Part shown: piece after piece, positions 12,359-24,389 of the stretch
Position numbering within the stretch: position 1 is the stretch's first letter
Layout: every line of letters begins with the position of its first letter
Origin: Varroa destructor
Taxonomy: Eukaryota; Arthropoda; Arachnida; Mesostigmata; Varroidae
Assembly (NCBI RefSeq): GCF_002443255.2
Contig: NW_019211459.1
Coordinates: forward strand, 23,218,330 to 23,282,329
Reading direction: 5' to 3'
Length of the DNA stretch: 64,000 nucleotides
The notes under the pieces: model-generated
The model's input: only the letters and a program-made list of their open reading frames with translations
Database searches by the model: none
Told to the model about the DNA's origin: nothing
Position numbers and translations under genes: made by a program

Positions 12359-13028
12359 TTACCTCTAAATAGTGACAGTCGACATTTTGTGATGTCTATG
12401 GGACAAACATGTCGTGGGTCACGCTGTTAAGTGTTCACAATCCGAAACATCTGATCTCCAGCGGTCGCATACGTGTCCATCCGAATATGATTTTTCACGT
12501 TTAAATAAAGATTGTTGTTAGGAACAGAAGGAGCAGCTTGAGGTCTCGCCTTTTCTATGTTATTCGAGTGAGCCCCAGTCCGATACCAAAATAGAGTCCG
12601 TGTTTTAAAAAATTGAGGCGCTTCATATTTTGAATGAACAACGTTTCTGACGAGCAGTTTTGCCAGAGTTGAGAGGTTTCAGGGGGAACGGAAAAAGAAT
12701 CGCTCATTATCAAATATAGACACCTATAAACTGGCCTGCAGAGAAACATGGTACTTTTTCTAAAGGTAAATTGTTACGGGTCATCCATTCCGTTCTACTT
12801 TGGATCATTATCGCTAGCTGGGAGAGCGTTGTATAGGAAAGTGATTTCAGAAGGCACATGTAAGTAACGCAAAAGGTAATGTAAATATGTTTATATAACA
12901 GCTCGATAATAATACTGCGTTGGCGGTTTTTATCCAAAGAGAAAGTTCAGCGCCTTTTGAGTTACGTAGTCAAACTAAGGTTAATAAACTATAGTATCTA
13001 ATTTGATTTAGTACGAAGAGCGACAAAA

Positions 13029-13373
13029 TGTTTGATGATAACGTTGCTTTAGAATGGCGGCGACCGGTGCTAACGGTCATCAGCCGGCAGACGCAAGTAA
13101 ATTGGTCGGACATATTCTTAAACCTCAAATGTACAGCTGCAAAAGCTTATGGTGTTTGTTTGATGATTTAATGCACGTGTTGTCCACCACAGCTTTATAA
13201 GTTTAACTTCATTGATTACAGTTAAAGTACACGCTCAACAAACAAAGAAAATGATTAAAAAAATCCCTTCCATTATACAGTCATGTTCAATGAGCGGAGG
13301 TAAAACGTTCCTCTTGCACGACAACGCCCAGTCTCATACCGCAAGAATGATAGTGGCAAACCACTGTAACTAG
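13029..13373 (+). mobile_element. Decayed mariner-type transposase relic
   Basis: In the frame ending at TAG 13371-13373 the sequence reads FLLHDNAQSHTARMIVANH, matching the conserved [F/L]HDNARPH block around the second catalytic Asp of Tc1/mariner transposases. Upstream in the same frame, KLMVFV is followed by TGA TGA (13161-13166) exactly where mariner proteins have Trp-Trp before the next conserved block, then FNARVVHHSFI. The spacing to HDNA fits the family. Further upstream (EWRRPV, another frame) resembles the region before that block. The terminal inverted repeats and the N-terminal DNA-binding domain were not found. This is an inactive, truncated copy. Confidence 0.8.
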
Positions 13374-14241
13374 AGGTTTGTTGTAACCTATTATTCTTGT
13401 CAAACATTGCTACTACAGGTTGTTATTTTCTCAAAAGTTCGACAAAAAAAAATTATTCAAATTTTACAAAGATGTTAGAATTTCTTTTCAAAATATTATG
13501 GACCTTTGTACTCTGAACTTCTACAGCAGCAGCAAGATAAATAAATTATCATCCAAAATTTTACAGGTAACAATGGTGCATACTTCGACTGACAATAACT
13601 AAATTAAGCCTGTACAAATGTTTGAAGTAGTTCACTATGTCATGCTTCATATTGAACTAATTCTGTAGTGAAAACAGGGAATACTCTACGTCTTAAAAAT
13701 TGTGTAGATATTAGGAAAGCATTTTGTATCGTTTCATTGAGCCAGAATGTCACAATAAAAGTTTCTTTTGGCAACTTCTACTTTTTCGCTTTTTGCTCCT
13801 AAGTTCGAAAAGACACAGGTTGAAAATGTCGACTTCGTAAAAGCGTCAAAGTAAAGCATCTATCACAGACGCCGTTGTAGAATAATTATTTAAGTAAGTG
13901 GTTTGAATGGGAACATTTTATAAGATGTATTCCGGCGTACCAAAATCACTGTCGAGAAGAGCGATTTCTTAGGGAACAAAACACATTCAAACACCTTCCA
14001 ATAAGATGTACTGCTACCCCTTAAGCCCTATCTTTAGCGTCCATGCATCTACATCTAGCTGTCTCTTCGACTTCATCCACATCGATATCGGGGTTACACC
14101 TCTGTAAAGAAAAGAAAGTACTGGAATAAAGCAATATACAGCTAAGGATCAGGTCGTCGAGGTTTGACAATCTGAGTCCACTATGAACTCAGTGACCAAT
14201 CACAAAAAACGGGTTCTACTGCCCGGCCTACACTTCTCCGA

Positions 14242-14502
14242 ATGAACAAGAAGTCCCCCATTGAGTTCCCTCTCCTGAACTTTCTTGTCCTCAGGAATGG
14301 TTCGCCACTTACTTCCTTCGTAGCAGGCCAGACGCAAGGCGAATTCACAACAACTCGCTCATATGTTGGTGCAAGAACCGGGCTCGACAGTGCACAGCCT
14401 CAAGTGTGGTATCCTCTCTGGGGCAGGCCAACAAGAGTTAGCCTAGCAAAACGGAGCTCTAAACCATCGAAACCGCCATGGAAATCTTTGCTTGAGGAGT
14501 GA
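14242..14502 (+). CDS. Small intronless-looking ORF, 86 aa
   Basis: ATG at 14242 opens 86 codons (MNKKSPIEFPLLNFLVLRNG...) ending at TGA. Composition is mixed and becomes basic and Ser/Pro-rich at the C-terminus. There is no signal peptide, membrane segment or recognised motif. It lies in a GC-richer patch where open frames are easier to obtain. Confidence 0.18.
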   Translation: MNKKSPIEFPLLNFLVLRNGSPLTSFVAGQTQGEFTTTRSYVGARTGLDSAQPQVWYPLWGRPTRVSLAKRSSKPSKPPWKSLLEE

Positions 14503-14958
14503 CGCTGACGTATAAGCCTGCTGAGGTCGCATGCTAGCATTCTGGTTTGTCCAGACCGTCGCATGGACACCGACAAAGCCCCATTTTCGTCCGGTTGTCG
14601 ATCCTTCAATACATCCTACTATAAAAATAGCTATTTAGAGCGTACCCGTTCGTGATTCCTCGGTTCCTTTTTCATCCCCCTTCATAAAAAGGAAGAAAGA
14701 CGCTATGCTCTCTGCCAGACAGGCGGCAAGCAAGAAGCCAGCAACAAACATGATTTATTCAGATTTTTTAAGTGAGCTCTTGCTTCGTCGCCCATGCTGC
14801 GATCTCTTTTCCTCTCTTCCATTTGCTTCCTTACCCCTTGGTCACTGCCTCCCAAACTTGTGCGCCTCTTTTATCCTTCCGTGTTGTACTGTTTCTTTCG
14901 TTTCTTTGCTACGACATGTCTTGACGTCACACGTTCACATAGACATACGTTAGCGTCA

Positions 14959-15192
14959 ATGTATACTCAAATAGTCACTCGGTTCCTCTCTTATTCTGCT
15001 ATCCTACTTTTTCCTTTAGTCAGAGCCGATTCGTCCGATATCAAGTTGCCGGATGATACGGTATACAGATCTGAGTTTCAACCAGGGAAAGCATGGCAAG
15101 CAGCGCAATCCGTCGTCTCAAAAACAACTTCTGGGGTCAGAAAGGCAAAGACAGAAAGCGAGCGAAAGAGAGGTCGCCAGGAGAGAATCTGA
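14959..15192 (+). CDS. Candidate secreted protein, 77 aa
   Basis: From ATG 14959 the N-terminus (MYTQIVTRFLSYSAILLFPL then VRA-DSS) has a basic n-region, hydrophobic core and a V-x-A cleavage-like site, followed by a hydrophilic K/R/E-rich mature region ending at TAG. A second frame starting at ATG 15093 is also open for 98 codons and has possible donors at about 15250 (GTAACG) and 15271 (GTATCC), so a splice-linked frame change is possible. No family is recognised. Confidence 0.25.
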   Translation: MYTQIVTRFLSYSAILLFPLVRADSSDIKLPDDTVYRSEFQPGKAWQAAQSVVSKTTSGVRKAKTESERKRGRQERI

Positions 15193-15639
15193 TGCCCGGA
15201 TTAGAATTGGAGTTGGAGGATGAGCCGGGCCGGAGAAGACTCTCTGCGGTAACGTATCTGAAATGTGGTATCCGCGACAGCCGAGATCTAGAAATAAAGC
15301 AGGCGGACAAAGGTGCGTTTTTGGAGGTGGTCACCGTCCGAAGCCGCGGTGCGTGGTACAGGAGCAGTGCTGAGACATTTGGGCCCTAAGCGATCGACGT
15401 TTCCGTGTGCTTGAAGCCATCCTCCATCGTTGGCACTGCGTCTGCACTCGGGTTGGACAACCTCTAGTAAGGCTTTTTTCCCATCCTATTGTTTTGGACT
15501 GAATCAGCAAGTTCATTCAACTGCGCTTTTAGCGGCTCACGAAGTCTATTCCATCTCGAGAATGATAGCGAACGCCAAGCCATTGCTGAAGCAACATGAC
15601 CTCCAAGCCCCACATGAAAAAGACGTTAGATTTGTCGAA

Positions 15640-17040
15640 AGATTGACGTGCTGGTCATCTTTTGTGTTACTCTAAAAATTGGCTTGTTTATTTTCCTCTT
15701 GACGTTAGTTTCCGTGTAGAAGTAAGCTGGATAAATACGAAGAAGCCAATTTATTTGGATAGCAAAACAAGTGGATCTGTCATTAACGCGCAAAAACATA
15801 TCTAGGCGAATATCTATGTTTATATAGAACACCATAAACGAACCGCCTTTTCGAACTACGCATTACTCTGGCCGTGCGAAAGATGAGTGTGACATCTGTC
15901 TCCATATATGGACAGCCAGTTTCCTAAGCCATCCACGGCCTGCCTTTAGAGATCTTTAATTGGCCATTGATTCAAGCAAATCTGAATTTAGTGCCTTTAA
16001 AATTTACGCGAAAAGAAACAAAGGTCTCTCTTTTACTTACTCGCATAGCTTCGTGTAGAGCTTCCTTCGATTACAGACGTACGGTAAACCAAGTGCGACA
16101 AATAAAAATTTATCACTGATCAATTAACTGGTTAACAAGAGCAGCTTCGTAAATTTATCACACCTTCGAATCCTAAATTTGTGTAGAGGCAACGTAATCG
16201 CCTTGCGTCAAATGAAATTGTCAAATATCTTCTAAGGGGTGTCCATTTTGCAGCTTCGCTCTGTCCGCCTAGGTTAAATGTTCCAGGTGCTACATCTGAT
16301 ACTGCTGTTAGGCTTTACTTTAGTCAAATAACACGAAACAGAGTCTGCTTATGCCTAACTTTCAACCTAGTTTACTTTACATGGCTATTATGATTTGTGG
16401 GCACACACGTTACTGTTATACCAACTTAGGTACAGGCCCTTATCAACATCGACTATTTCTGCACAAACTATAGTTCTGTTTTAATATAAACTCTGTACAG
16501 ATTAATCTCTATTTACAATGCACACAGTGTTTATGATTATAAGCATGTTTCAGGACGAAAACCGCCAGTCGATTCCTACGACCCCGATTACGCATGCACG
16601 GCTAAAACACAAATAAATAGAAAAAAAAAATAAAGCAAATGTACAAAGGTTAACTAATCTTCAGCAGCTAACTCGTCCACCTTGTTTCACCTTTGGATCT
16701 CTACAGACCAGTAATGTTCACAATGACAGCTCTACACCATGATTACGTTGTTGCCCCTTGCAATGATTCAATCTTTCCGTCATCAATTGCAACCAATCTT
16801 TACGTCTTTCGTAAATATCGAGTACGAATCGAATCGCCATTGTGGAAAGAAACCCACTGGAAGGAGCAGGCCAGTTGATCGCTACGCAATAATAGTCATA
16901 AGAAGAACAGCGAATTACACCATCCCCCCTATATCATACAACCCCGCCTGTGCCGTTTCTATACACTGCTTTTGCTCGGTTCCCATTGCATAGCACCACG
17001 TCACAGAAAACGCTTTGCATTCCATTGCATAGGACTTGGC
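15640..17040. other. AT-rich tract, nothing recognised
   Basis: No ORF with usable boundaries, no repeats beyond short A runs. Confidence 0.4.
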
Positions 17041-17247
17041 CAGCTTCCTCTATTTCTGGTGGATCCGGCCATGACCGCCACTACTTGACCCCTCACTAGT
17101 TCGTACTACCATTCGTACCCCCATAGATATTACCCATCATTCGTTCACACGGTCTTCTTCGTGCTTTGCTTCCACCAAGGGGTAGTCATTGATCCAAGTT
17201 GAGACGAGAACGGGAAGGGGGTAGAGTACGCTTCGGCAAAAGGCAAT

Positions 17248-17372
17248 ATGGCATCCGCCCGCACGAAAGCTGTGCCACTGCTGCTACCGCTGTTGCTGCC
17301 ATTGGTAGCAGAATGACGCCAATCCAATTGGCCGTTCGGTCATTCCTTCTCGCATTGGTTCTGCTTGCGTGA
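17248..17372 (+). CDS. Two overlapping signal-peptide-like short ORFs
   Basis: ORF 1 (17248-17316) encodes 22 residues (MASARTKAVPLLLPLLLPLV plus AE). ORF 2 (17313-17372) starts inside its stop (ATGA overlap) and encodes MTPIQLAVRSFLLALVLLA. Both have A at -3 of the ATG and a charged N-terminus with a leucine core. They could be first exons of secreted proteins or a uORF pair. The CTG-rich base composition makes Leu runs likely by chance. Confidence 0.15.
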
Positions 17373-18411
17373 TTCTTCTTCTTATCCTGTTCGACTTCGC
17401 TGGTGCCGAAAGCCGAAAAAGAAGCGTGGGGTCCACACCAGCGGTGGCAGCGGCAACACCGACATGAGCATAAATCTGGCGGTCACGTCCTGGGCACTGC
17501 CCTGTTCCTTGCTAGCTCGCCGCGAGTCGTCTTACTTTTGCCGCAGTCTTTACATCTCTCGATCCCCCTTCGACTGAGCAGCAGAACCCCTACAGACAGT
17601 GGGAGGGGGAGGGGGGTTAAAACACATCTAGTGACGACATTGTCGTCAACGTTTGTTCCGCCATTGCTTACGCACCTCGACGGGATGGCACTCATCACCT
17701 TATTTTCCCTTTCTCTCTTCTTTTTCCAGCTTCGACTTCGCACGTTTGTTCTCTCTTTTCGCGATACGATCCATCCCCATCTTCTGCTTTCTCTCTCTTG
17801 CGGAGGCTCAAGAGAGTTATCCTTCCTTAGTTCGGTCAGGTTCAAAGCCGGACGAAAGGAATGAGCAGGCATATTCGTTGCATCCGTTTACATGCGTCGC
17901 TTAGTTCGCCTAAGTAAACATTGAGGTGGCCGGTTTAGAGGATGAGAGTTAAAATAGCAGACGACAGAGAACTTGGCATGAACTGGGACCGGGCGGAAAT
18001 CAGACAGACAACAACAACGAGTGCCTCGTGCTGGCTGAATGAGTATCCGAGGGCATGTCGGATACCGTGGCATCACCGAGGCATGATAGGGTTTGGCATA
18101 TAGTAGTAATTCAGACAGATGAGAATCCCAAGACAAGACAGGAAAAAAAAGAGGAGCACCGCAGTTGGTAACCGGCTGAGAGATCTGGAAACGAATAGTG
18201 GCTTGTGGGTAATATAGATGAGGACTATACTAGGACCGAGCAGGGGAAGACAGGAACCTAGGCAGTGGCTATATGGAGAGAAGTAAGGGACGCCTAATTG
18301 TGGCACGTCCATCGTCCGGCAATCTTGCGTTTTCTCAGTGGCTACAGTCGGATCTAGTGGTACCCATCCAGTAGAGGTTGAGGCAATGCTTAGGCACTGA
18401 AGGCAACTCGA

Positions 18412-18788
18412 ATGCTGCATCTTCCGCTGCTCTTGATGTTGCTGCACGATAGCTTGCGTAAGTGACGTGGTGGGTAAGGCCTCCGTTTGGCCACCAACAG
18501 CTTTGAAAGACTAGCGGCAGCACGGCTTTGCTGCAGATTCTACTATACACTTAGACAATGGGTAAGATCGCCGAGTCGATGGTGGTCTATAGTTTCCGTA
18601 ATATACGATATGCTATGGTAAGGTAGACTGATTCCGCGGACGCTTGGCCTTCTAGTGCCGCTACGGCTCCTTCGGGACCTCTAACTGTAAAGAAACTGGG
18701 GTCATACGTTGCCAAAAAAACACGCAAAAAAGAGGAGAGTCAACTTGGTCATACTTGCTATTCTGCTTTGCTTCGTTGCGAGCACTAG
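18412..18788 (+). CDS. Candidate three-exon secreted peptide precursor with C-x6-C loop
   Basis: Exon 1 (18412-18457) encodes MLHLPLLLMLLHDSL and ends at GTAAGT. Exon 2 (18537-18561, 25 nt) ends at GTAAGA, and exon 3 (18656-18788) ends at TAG. The introns are 79 and 94 nt, all junctions keep frame, and the total is 67 aa. The N-terminus is signal-peptide-like. The mature part has dibasic KK and TRKK sites and ends EESQLGHTCYSALLRCEH, where two Cys enclose six residues. That ring size equals allatostatin-C peptides, but the ring residues differ, so homology is not claimed. The overlapping minus-strand ORF (18073-18420) is the competing reading. Confidence 0.35.
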
Positions 18789-19753
18789 TGTAGGAAAAGA
18801 ACGATAAAAGAGGAAGAACAGGGACCAAATCACGTCATCTTCTTCTATAGAAGACCACGTGATCTTGGCGTCTTCACAGTTTTCTCCTGACAAAATATTT
18901 GTACCATGTCCAGTGAGTCAGGTAAATTCGAAAAGTTTTCGAACTGAAATTTCTGCAAGGAAATAATTGACCAATTATCAAGTATTGAATGGTAAAAGAA
19001 CTTTGCTGTTTTTAAATCAAAACGAGGCAGTCATCATTGGCGAGTTGCAGCCTCAGTAGAACCAAAAGCAGGTACTGCCGAAGTTCTGCGCATCGGAAAC
19101 ACATTTTAGAATATTTTTTTTTTTTGTTTTTAAAATAGACGCAGAAAAACATAATCAATCGCGACACGATTTGTGCAAAACTTACCAATGTGAAAATTCA
19201 AAAAGGCCTGATAACATAAAAGAGAAATATAAGCATATATGCTTGGAAAGGCGTAATTCAGACCAAGAGTTATAAATGACTTGTAAGAGTAACCTTCTAT
19301 TCGTACTATATTAAGCAGAAAAACTAACTGAAAAATATATCAGCCTCCTAGAAACGCGCGTGCTTCAATATTATATAAATCTTGGCTATGATGAATTGAA
19401 CAAACAGGTGGTATACACGGTATCATGATGCCTAATTCAGCACGCACGTACATTGCACGTATTTCACCCTGTAATGGGTCCTGCTGATCTCCTACCATCT
19501 AACCATTTGAGAACACCAGCGTGAACATATTTTTGAACGCCTGCCCCATCTTTTTCTCTTAGGACCTATCCTCATCACCTGGGCGAATACAATGGCAGCA
19601 ATCACAGCGAATTAATTTTCACTGACGCATATTTCTCGCACCTGCTTTTTCCTGCATGCTGGTCCACTTTCGAGACTTTACCCGGCACAATATTTAATTC
19701 ATCCGATGTTCCATCGTCATGGTTAACTGGTTCATCATTAGCTGTAACTATAG

Positions 19754-19754
<1 letters not shown>

Positions 19755-19783
<29 letters not shown>
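19755..19783. repeat. TA microsatellite
   Basis: Perfect (TA)n of 29 bases. Confidence 0.97.
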
Positions 19784-19785
<2 letters not shown>

Positions 19786-22700
19786 GTAACATAAGCGGTT
19801 CCGCAGCTTCAAGGGACTTCGTGAACGTCTATAGTGGGGAACTGGATGATGGCCTAATGTACGCGAGTGTGTGCTGGTCGGTGTGCTCTTGTCTGAGACC
19901 CCCAAAAATCTCCCAGTCTCGTCTTGCTTTCCATTCAGTAGTGTTACACAGGCGTTATACAGCTTTACCTTAATAAGGGTAAGGGCAAAGGGGAATTGAA
20001 TTTATTCAGCAGGAAGAGCCGGTGGGGAGTCTCGGCCTGCTGGTTTGCAAGCCTGCGAGCCTGGCTTTTTCGACGAACGACAGCACGAACACGAAATAAG
20101 AGCTACTTAGGTTAGTTGATCAGGGGACACGCCAACGGGATGAACACGCAGGGTCTGCGGGACTAGTCAAGAGTGAAAGGATGAAGGGCACCGTCCTTCT
20201 CTCGGGATAACAGGAGACTTTTGTCTTGATTTAATCCTCCTTGAGACCATCAGAAGCCGTGGCGACCATAGGCGTTACGTCGAGGCTTTTTTTAACACTT
20301 TGTAACAGTGGTCGGTCGGCTTTGAACAGAATCTGTAACTCGTTGAGCTTATTTGACCGACCCAAGAGGAGCTCGTGTTGGGGCTAAAAATCAACAATCT
20401 GCAAAAGAAATAACCAGTGTGTTTAGTAGATTTACTGCAAAATAGAACAAAAATTTAAAATATATTCTATATGGCGCCGAGTACCGTGTGCAATACCTTT
20501 GTCAGACCTGACTCGACGGACTTCATGTTGTTCTACAATATGCTGAAAATTATCTTGGCCAGATAAACGCGCCTTAAATATAACACCATTAAAAATAGAG
20601 ACAAACAACCAAAACCTGTCTAAAAAAATGTCTTAACAATAACTAAATCTAGTTGCTTGCTTTTCATTTTTTCTATAGCAGATTGAATGGCCAGAACGAT
20701 AACACCCATTAACTTGTCGTCGAACGAGCAACAGTTTCCATTTTAGCAACATGTTCCGCGCATGTTTTTACATGCCGCCCACATTGCACGTACGTTAAAG
20801 CGTTTGCGTAGCGAGCTTGCAGAGAAACTTTCGCCTTTACTTCTTTTTAGTGCAACGGTTGTTCGACCGATTGTAATAGCTTTCGCTGTCTTTTATCATT
20901 TTGCCACTGCCTAAACCTTTTTTACCCCTTGCCGTCGTTACAATTTTACGTAGTGACAAGCATAAAGTCTTCCTGGCAGCGGATCTTCGTACTAACAAAT
21001 GCATGCAAATTTGCGTATGCCTTGCATGTGTTTGGTCGTTTTTTTCAAAGCAGACGTATCGTTCTATGACCGTTCTTTTCTTGCCCCTGGCTGCCCCCCT
21101 AGTTCGGCCCACCCCTCGTGTTAACCGTTGGTTCATGTGTGTTTTAGTCTTTCGTCGAATTTCGCCGCGAGGGACTGACTGGCATATATTTCACTGTGAG
21201 TCGCCAATAGTGTCGACAACAGTGGTAGCAATCTATCAGTTTTCCGATGGGCGGACAACACTGTAGTAAGAGCAGAGGACGCGCAGGCAAAAGCCACCGC
21301 CGCTATTTTCGTGTGGTCACAATAGTGAGCTGGCTGCCCCTTTCACTCGCACTCTCTTTCGTTTCTTTTGAACATTCGTTCCTGCGATAGCCTCGTCCAT
21401 TGTATCGGTGGAGCACCCCACGGTCGAAGCGACACCCCAGCCTCGTTTTCCGCTGCATGATGCTGCCACGTTGGCTTTTGCTGATTGTGCGCAGCTACAC
21501 CGTTTTCATCATTATACAGTATAAACTTAACGAATCGCAGGAGATATACAGAATAGCAATGACAACCCTTTCTAGTCGACCCTGTCCAACTTTCACAACG
21601 CAAACGGCTAGTTGATCCTTAAGGCACCCTTCACAGACTTCGTGACCCCTTGTCCGGCAAGAGGCGCCATATACTTGTTGTGAATTTTACGTTGCGGTGA
21701 CTACCATACGGATATAAAGCAAGAGAGAGGAAAAATCGAGAAAAATAAAGAGCGAAATGCGACAAATATAACTAACTGTCAGTTCCATTTCATTATTGCA
21801 GCTGCTCTACAATGCTGTCCGTGTTCTGCTCTGGGTGTTGATGTTGTTATGAATTGCATTTTAGACCCGGGCTTTCGTGGCAAGGGCTTTTTTGCGCTGG
21901 TCGTTTCGATTATTCAGCACAACTTTGTCGCTACCGACGCGTTGTTCTTGTTTCCTTCAGCTGTTGTTCATTGCGGTAGGAAGCCAGCACGGTGTTAGTG
22001 GGGTTATTAGCGTCGATGCTCTGCTGTGGTACTGCCCGTAGCCATTGCTAAATGCAATCATAATAATAATCCTCTTTTTTGTTCATTTCTTTTCGAACCT
22101 GGGGCAAAGCCCCCAAAGATCTGTCGCACTGATTCACTTCTTTCAGCCGCATGCTGCAGGGTATCGCGAAATATTGTTGCTATAAACGCTATTCATTTCG
22201 GCCGCTTAAATTAGTTCGGTCTGTTTTATCTGCTCGGAACTCATCATGACAATGCACAGTGTACCACTAGTAACAGCCCGTAGCTGGATATCTGGCAGAC
22301 ATTATAGCTACTCGTACATATGTATAATAAAAGGAGGTGTAAGTAAGTTGACTTCCTAATATTAAATGAAACATAAGGGAAAACTTCCATACAATTGTTG
22401 TAAAGAGCATCGGCGATCGCTTAGAGCACATAACAGAGTTGTATGAAGCGGTCATTTTGGGTTTTCACGCTTATAATTTGCGAAAGGACCGAGTTTTTGT
22501 CGGAACCGCTTTTTTAAGGAGATTCTATTTACGTTTCGCACAAAGTATTGTACAATTTATTCCGTCGTGTCGATCATACCAATAAATCTCTTCGCAGACT
22601 CAGTAATAGTACCAAAAAAATACGCCAGGTAATGTATGATTATCTAGGTTAGGTGGATAACAAATACTTCTAAGTCTACGTGGCCAGTGTTAAAAATTCC

Positions 22701-23343
22701 CTCGGTTGGTGTCGCAAACTGTGTGCTCACTTAGTCATGCGGTGTTTTGATCGTGCAAGCATGATGCCTTATAAAATTAGGTTTTTCGTCATGATCTAAG
22801 GTAGCATGCCAAAAGAGGCAACAACGTCTTGGTGGCAAGAAAACAGCGGGTTTCCATTTCTGCCTCTCTCCAACCCATCTGATGAGGCCATTATATCTAG
22901 CGATTCGACGCCGCTACAGCTTAGTCTTTCGGCAAGGAGCTGCTAGCCTCACCTCCCCCATTGTATGTATCTGACCAACATCTTACGAGGTTTCGTACAA
23001 ACAGCATTAACCGTTCTAGGGCGACTCGACAATACCTCCTACGGGTATACAGTGTCACTATCAATGGGCTCCCACCAGGTTAGCTGCCGCGCCGAACCAA
23101 GAACTGTCCTATAGTCGAAAGGTACCCTGAACACGCTGTGCTGGGTAAGTTGGCCTCCCTTGGACCGTGGCAAGGTGACCGACTCCCCGCTGGCTCTACC
23201 TGCAGGAGATCCCCAGGGTTCGCCACACACCTTCTGTAGACTGCCATTAAGCTGTGGCAATGGCTGGCCTCACGAGCAAATTAACGTTGCTACAGCGACG
23301 TCGATCCAATATCCATCCAAGAGAACGCGCAGCGCCACCTTAC

Positions 23344-23358
23344 ATATATATATATATA
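23344..23358. repeat. Short TA microsatellite
   Basis: Perfect alternating AT run of 15 bases. Confidence 0.9.
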
Positions 23359-24095
23359 GAAAACTTTGTGATATATAGTGGGAATACGCAATAGTTTTCT
23401 TTTGAAATTCATAATGCACGAATTAGTTAGAGTGATGAATGGCCTATTTAAAAATAGATCTACGGTTTTGACGATCTGCACGACGAGCTAACGTTAGCTC
23501 TTTGTGGGAACCTGATCATGATTACACAGTATAGACAACAATAAGAAAACAAAGAAAAGCCACTGGCCATTTAAACGTCAATGAAGCCTTCGTTGACGAA
23601 CATCTCCAACCCCAACCATTGCCCTATATATAATATAAAAAAGTAGCCTGGATATGTAATAGATGTACGTTGTCATTAACCTACTGAGGGCAAATATCAG
23701 TGAGTTCTTATCTATTCTGTCTTTTATATATGGCCGTTATGAGCCGTTTGCTGAGTCGTTGTACATCCATACTTTTTTAGTCGAACCAATAAAATCGAAT
23801 TCAGTGTAGCATATACAACAAGGCACGCCAATAAAAAATGGGCATTTACTTTTTCTTCGACTACCATATATACAAGCCGAGACACGACTACACTGAGTGC
23901 ATGTTAAGCGTTTGCTTTAGTAGACGCTTGCAGAGAGACGCAGGATAGGTGAAAAAGGGGGCTTGCAGGTAGTAGGTCGTAACGAACAACGCAAACCTGT
24001 CTGAGATCCCTCTTGGTTGCCAAGCCAGCTCGATTTGGAGGTATAGGCTTCTGGGGAATAGGGAGGAACGCAAGGTACGTGGCCAGTTACCTTAG

Positions 24096-24389
24096 CCAGT
24101 ACACATCCGTCAACTCGGGCGCAGCAGGCGAACCCTTCGAAGAAACGAACAGAACAACGAAACAGAGTTCAGAGAACGTGCGAGGCATTTCAACAACCGC
24201 TACAGGCTTCCGACTGGCATCTGCACGGCGGTCCTAAACAGCTCCAAGATAAAGTGCAATGAAAGCTGCCTCAACAGTGTATGCTGGCAAAGTCGGCTAT
24301 CTAGCCTTATGATAGCAGAATCGCAAAATGGTAACTTCGTCCATAAGATCCGTTGCGTCGAAATACAGCAACAGTTTCAGTTCAACTAG
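24096..24389 (+). CDS. Cys-rich exon-like frame, 97 residues
   Basis: The frame is open from after TAG (24093-24095) to TAG at 24387-24389, with an acceptor (CTTAGCCAG) at 24099. It begins with a basic RSRR/RR region, then an Asn/Glu-rich stretch, then four closely spaced Cys (GICTAVLNSSKIKCNESC then LNSVC) and one more Cys near the end. Basic cleavage-like sites before a Cys-rich domain suggest a secreted protein. One in-phase link is to a 5' frame via a GTATAG donor at about 24042 (60-nt intron). There is no family assignment. Confidence 0.3.
   Translation, partial: PVHIRQLGRSRRTLRRNEQNNETEFRERARHFNNRYRLPTGICTAVLNSSKIKCNESCLNSVCWQSRLSSLMIAESQNGNFVHKIRCVEIQQQFQFN

Larger units (their letters stand above)
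18890..23960. other. Mixed noncoding-looking tract
   Basis: It includes TA repeats and GC-richer patches at 19800-20300, 20850-21650 and 22850-23340 with open frames but no phase-consistent model that I trust. A 121-codon frame at 20901-21266 lacks an early ATG. Confidence 0.35.

Noticed and set aside
13420..13602. Lys/Phe-rich 60-codon ORF after the mariner relic.
   Set aside because: Does not match the C-terminal part of mariner transposases; likely AT-rich chance.
17403..17864. A 153-codon plus-strand ORF in pyrimidine-rich DNA.
   Set aside because: Leu/Ser/Phe/Pro composition follows directly from pyrimidine bias; the antisense frame is equally open.
18073..18420. 115-codon minus ORF with a hydrophobic segment.
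   Set aside because: Overlaps the better-signalled plus-strand three-exon model, and its start lacks support; kept only as the competing interpretation.
23190..23235. GDPQGSP in one frame resembles the GxPQGSP motif of LINE reverse transcriptases.
   Set aside because: The flanking residues do not continue as reverse transcriptase and no YxDD box is nearby.
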